From Atopsyche davidsoni (taxonomy: Eukaryota; Arthropoda; Insecta; Trichoptera; Hydrobiosidae), in NCBI GenBank assembly GCA_022113835.1, contig JAILWY010000010.1, positions 5,915,501 to 5,979,500 on the forward strand: a stretch of 64,000 nucleotides of DNA, written 5' to 3'. Both the position numbers and the translations under genes were made by a program. Every line of letters starts with the position of its first letter. The first letter of the stretch is position 1. The notes beneath the pieces were generated by a model that worked only from the letters and a program-made list of their open reading frames with translations, was not told the origin of the DNA and did not search any database. Below, one piece after another: positions 60,890 to 64,000 of the stretch.

Positions 60890-63800
60890 TTTCACATTTA
60901 AACGTCTATCTTTTAAAATAATTACATTACCAACAAAAGAACCCTTTTCCACATTGACATACTCTGAAAAAAAATACAGCATATTTTTCATAGTCATATT
61001 TTTATTTGAGATAACATAATCTATAAAACGGTCTGTCAACTGATAATACCAATTCATACACCGATGTTACCGAACTAATCTTAACTATCAACAGATAGTT
61101 GAAAAATAAATAGAATTCTCTCTTTACAAAACTTTGATCATTAAATTCCTAACCGTAGGATAATCTATCCAAACATTAAAAGGCACATTAAACTTTTTTA
61201 TAAAAATGGTTATTGATAAGTTTTAGGAGTATAAATGAAAACGAAGAGGATATATTCATATCGTTGTGTTATTTATTTGGCCGAACGCATTATTATTTGC
61301 TTCGTGTAAACCCACAGGGGCTTCATATATCATGACAACGAACGCGTATGCTTGACTTTTGGCTATAGACAAAGCCAGAAATATTTTATTATTAAATATT
61401 TATTAGCAAACATTAAAACAAATGTAATTTTTTATTTATTTGATTTAGCATGCAGTGTTTTTTTGCTACCTTCAGCTGCATGCTACTAGTATAACGAGCC
61501 GCAGGTGTAGAAACCTGATGCCGCCCCTGGTCGTGTGCAGACTTTTCGCACGAGTCGTCCTTAGCTGGCGCGAATTTATATTTTTACTCTGGCTGGGTGA
61601 CGTTTATTTCGTACTTAAAATAAAATAAAAAACCCCAGTACTCCCGGTGGAATGTCATTTCAGCTGAGGACCTCTACCCCTCAGGATACCAGTTTTTATT
61701 TTTAGCCGAAACAAACTGCCGAGCATCGAACACAGGAAGAGCCGGTTGGTTTCTATTCTGTTTATCGATACTCGTATGTACCGAAATAACTTCAAGCTTG
61801 AAGCAAACATAGTTAATATGAATATTTATAGAAATGTGGTATGTTAAGAAATTCGTCTTCATCTTTATTTTTTTTCCTTTTTATTAAATTACAGAGAAAC
61901 GTATACAAATACTATCATTGGAATGAATTAAAAATCTTGTTTTGCTGATAAATAATTTATTGTCAATTAATGATAAAGTCTAGTCTTACTGATAAATTTT
62001 TAATAAATAATTTATTGTCAATTGATTAAAAATTAATATCTTCAATTTAATAAGCACTTAGCATTCTCTAATTTTAAGTTCATTGAGTTACATATGTGAA
62101 TCATTAACTAAATAAAATGCCTAATACCAAGCACGAGTTAAAATACTAGGAAATTAATTGCCGGTATTTTTTTTATATAAATCAATGAAGTGTGAATGAA
62201 GTAGGGCCACACAGAGCCCCAGGGACAGTGATGAATGGAGATGTGAACTAATTGCCTTCGTTGCAGATATTTGAAATGAAATTATCGATTTACCAGCGTC
62301 TGGACCTTGTTCTCGTGGTTGTCTGGTGACGGACGACAAGCGAGCGCACGGCCGGGCGTTTTGAAAAACTGCTTTGCCGAGTGCTGGCTATTTTAAATTA
62401 TCCCCTTGAAAAGTTTGCCTTCAACACTTCGTAGAGCGTTGTTTTTTAGTCAGATGGTTCGCAGTTAGATTTTTTAAGCATTGAATTTATAAAGTGGCAG
62501 ATTTTTTAAACTTTTTAACTTAATATTTCAATGTGTTTTCAAAGTTAATGTCCATTGTTATTAATTGAAAAATATAAATATTACTAATAACGTTCAATCA
62601 TTTTTTTACTGTAAGATAGATTAAACGCCTTAATTTTATATGTATATATATTTTTACGTAGTTGTGCGTGTTTTTGATGTAATGAATCTATACTGGTGTT
62701 TTCACACATCTTTCTGAAGCAAATATCAGGTACGGTTCACACATGGTTTTTACCGCCCGCATATGTACAGGGATGATTAAACACTCGAGTTTCGTGGGCC
62801 GGAGCGTGGCACGCACGGACTGAAGGGTCTCAGCTCTCGGAGTACGCTCACATTTGACATTATATATATCGCAGATGTGTATCTTGCTGGCAATTTTGCA
62901 ACTCCGAATTCCCTGCGGAGACTCTCGCGGTCGAAATGATTAAATTACACCTAACCGTATCATATATCGTAGTAAAGTATTCCGCGATACCGCGATGCGA
63001 CAAATCCTACTGCGAAAACAATGCGCGGGCGTATTAAGGTAACTTCTGCCACGGAATTCTTGCAAAGGTGTTAAGGTCAAAAGCAAAAAAGATGAAGCAA
63101 GAATATTTTTAAAAATGCCACTCGATTCTGACTTCCCACATACAGGGTCCTTTCTAAATGAGCGGTCCTCGAAGAGCAGATGATAATCTTATTCGAAACC
63201 AAACTGTAGGAAGAGGGCTTTGTTTTTGTTACATGTTTTAGATTTCAACTCATTCTTTGTATTATATATATTTTGTTCTTTTTATAATATTTTATTGTTT
63301 GCAAACAAAAAAATTTTTTTTTTTTTGTTTACTAACAATAACGGATTTTCAAAGACTTGATACATGATGCTAAATAACATCATACAGAGTTTTACATATT
63401 AATAACCGTTGATTTATTTCACAGAATATTTTTTGGTGAATCTGAATTGTAAATGCCTAATTTCAGAAAAATTTGTATAGTCTACAAGTATTTGTAGTAT
63501 GTGATTTAGAAAAAAAAATTATGAAAAGAAAAAGATTTCGAAATAGATCTATCGTTTTTTTTATAAGTGGTTTTGTTATAACGGGGAGCGAATAACCGAA
63601 CGCACCAAAATTACCAATTTATATATTAATAAAAAAATAGCAAAGTTAGTAGAATTTTGTCTAAAAAGTGGTTGACATGTTGATCTCCAAGTGCCTAAAA
63701 ATATATATTTAATGTAGATTTAAAATTTATTGGTTACTTTAAAAGTACATATATATTCTTAAGAAATGCATAAATAAGAAAGCTACCAGCAAATCGACGC

Positions 63801-64000
63801 TCGGTTTGTTCGCTTTTTTATATTAAAAAATTTAGTAAGGCAGTAAAAGCCCAGTAGCTCTCCATCTTTAACATCTATAAGGTACTCTGACATTGCAAGG
63901 AAATGCTTTTTTATTTTAATATCATAAAAACTAATCGCGACAATGCTCGATGCGCCTGCGGTGCCCGAGGTCGACGGGTTGCGGTTTTCTAGTTAATTAT
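60890..64000 (+). other. luna intron 1, last part in the window
   Basis: AT-rich with GC-richer patches near 61490-61580, 62290-62370 and 62740-63060. No KLF exon 2 or zinc-finger exon recognised before the window ends. Confidence 0.45.

Noticed and set aside
38888..64000. KLF exon 2 (LERYL-type) or zinc-finger exons on the plus strand
   Set aside because: Looked for and not found; the rest of the gene is presumably beyond the window.

Overview
The window is AT-rich, intron-bearing arthropod DNA, almost certainly insect. Spliced genes with GT-AG introns, an 11-finger CTCF, an axonemal dynein heavy chain, a luna/KLF6-7 first exon and relics of piggyBac, Tigger/pogo, hAT, Helitron, SINE and LINE elements all fit. 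I cannot name the order or species from sequence alone.

Layout. (1) 204-12282, minus strand: the N-terminal half of an axonemal dynein heavy chain, best matched to DNAH6. I traced 32 exons in one continuous reading frame, from the start codon through tail, linker, AAA1 and AAA2 to the AAA3 P-loop, where the window ends. (2) 12.3-14.4 kb: the intergenic gap of a divergent gene pair, with a broken DDE transposase relic and a GC-rich promoter. (3) 15920-22738, plus strand: a complete 12-coding-exon CTCF gene (645 aa). It has eleven C2H2 fingers and keeps the vertebrate-like YDF motif before finger 1. Its introns carry a decayed piggyBac and other repeats. (4) 22.7-38.3 kb: a gene-free, transposon-rich stretch. 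It holds a hAT transposase pseudogene split by an internally deleted Tigger element, an adjacent hAT MITE carrying a minisatellite, two Tigger-type MITEs, a fold-back element, SINE-like pieces and a near-consensus CTCF site. (5) 38.3 kb to the end: the GC-rich promoter and 34-codon first exon of a luna/KLF6-7 Kruppel-like factor, followed by more than 25 kb of its first intron. No second exon is visible. The intron has many short GC-rich islands and repeated motifs (tandem CACCTG boxes, duplicated CCATTGT boxes, three CCAAT modules), so it may be a regulatory landscape.

A dispersed repeat family recurs at least seven times across all regions, sometimes as inverted pairs. Its conserved block resembles a hammerhead ribozyme core, and its inverted pairing recalls Penelope-like elements. 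This is the least ordinary signal in the window and remains a hypothesis.

The three genes act in different processes: ciliary or sperm motility, chromatin architecture and transcription. They share no pathway. The regulatory link I can suggest is that CTCF-type motifs lie in the CTCF promoter and between CTCF and luna.
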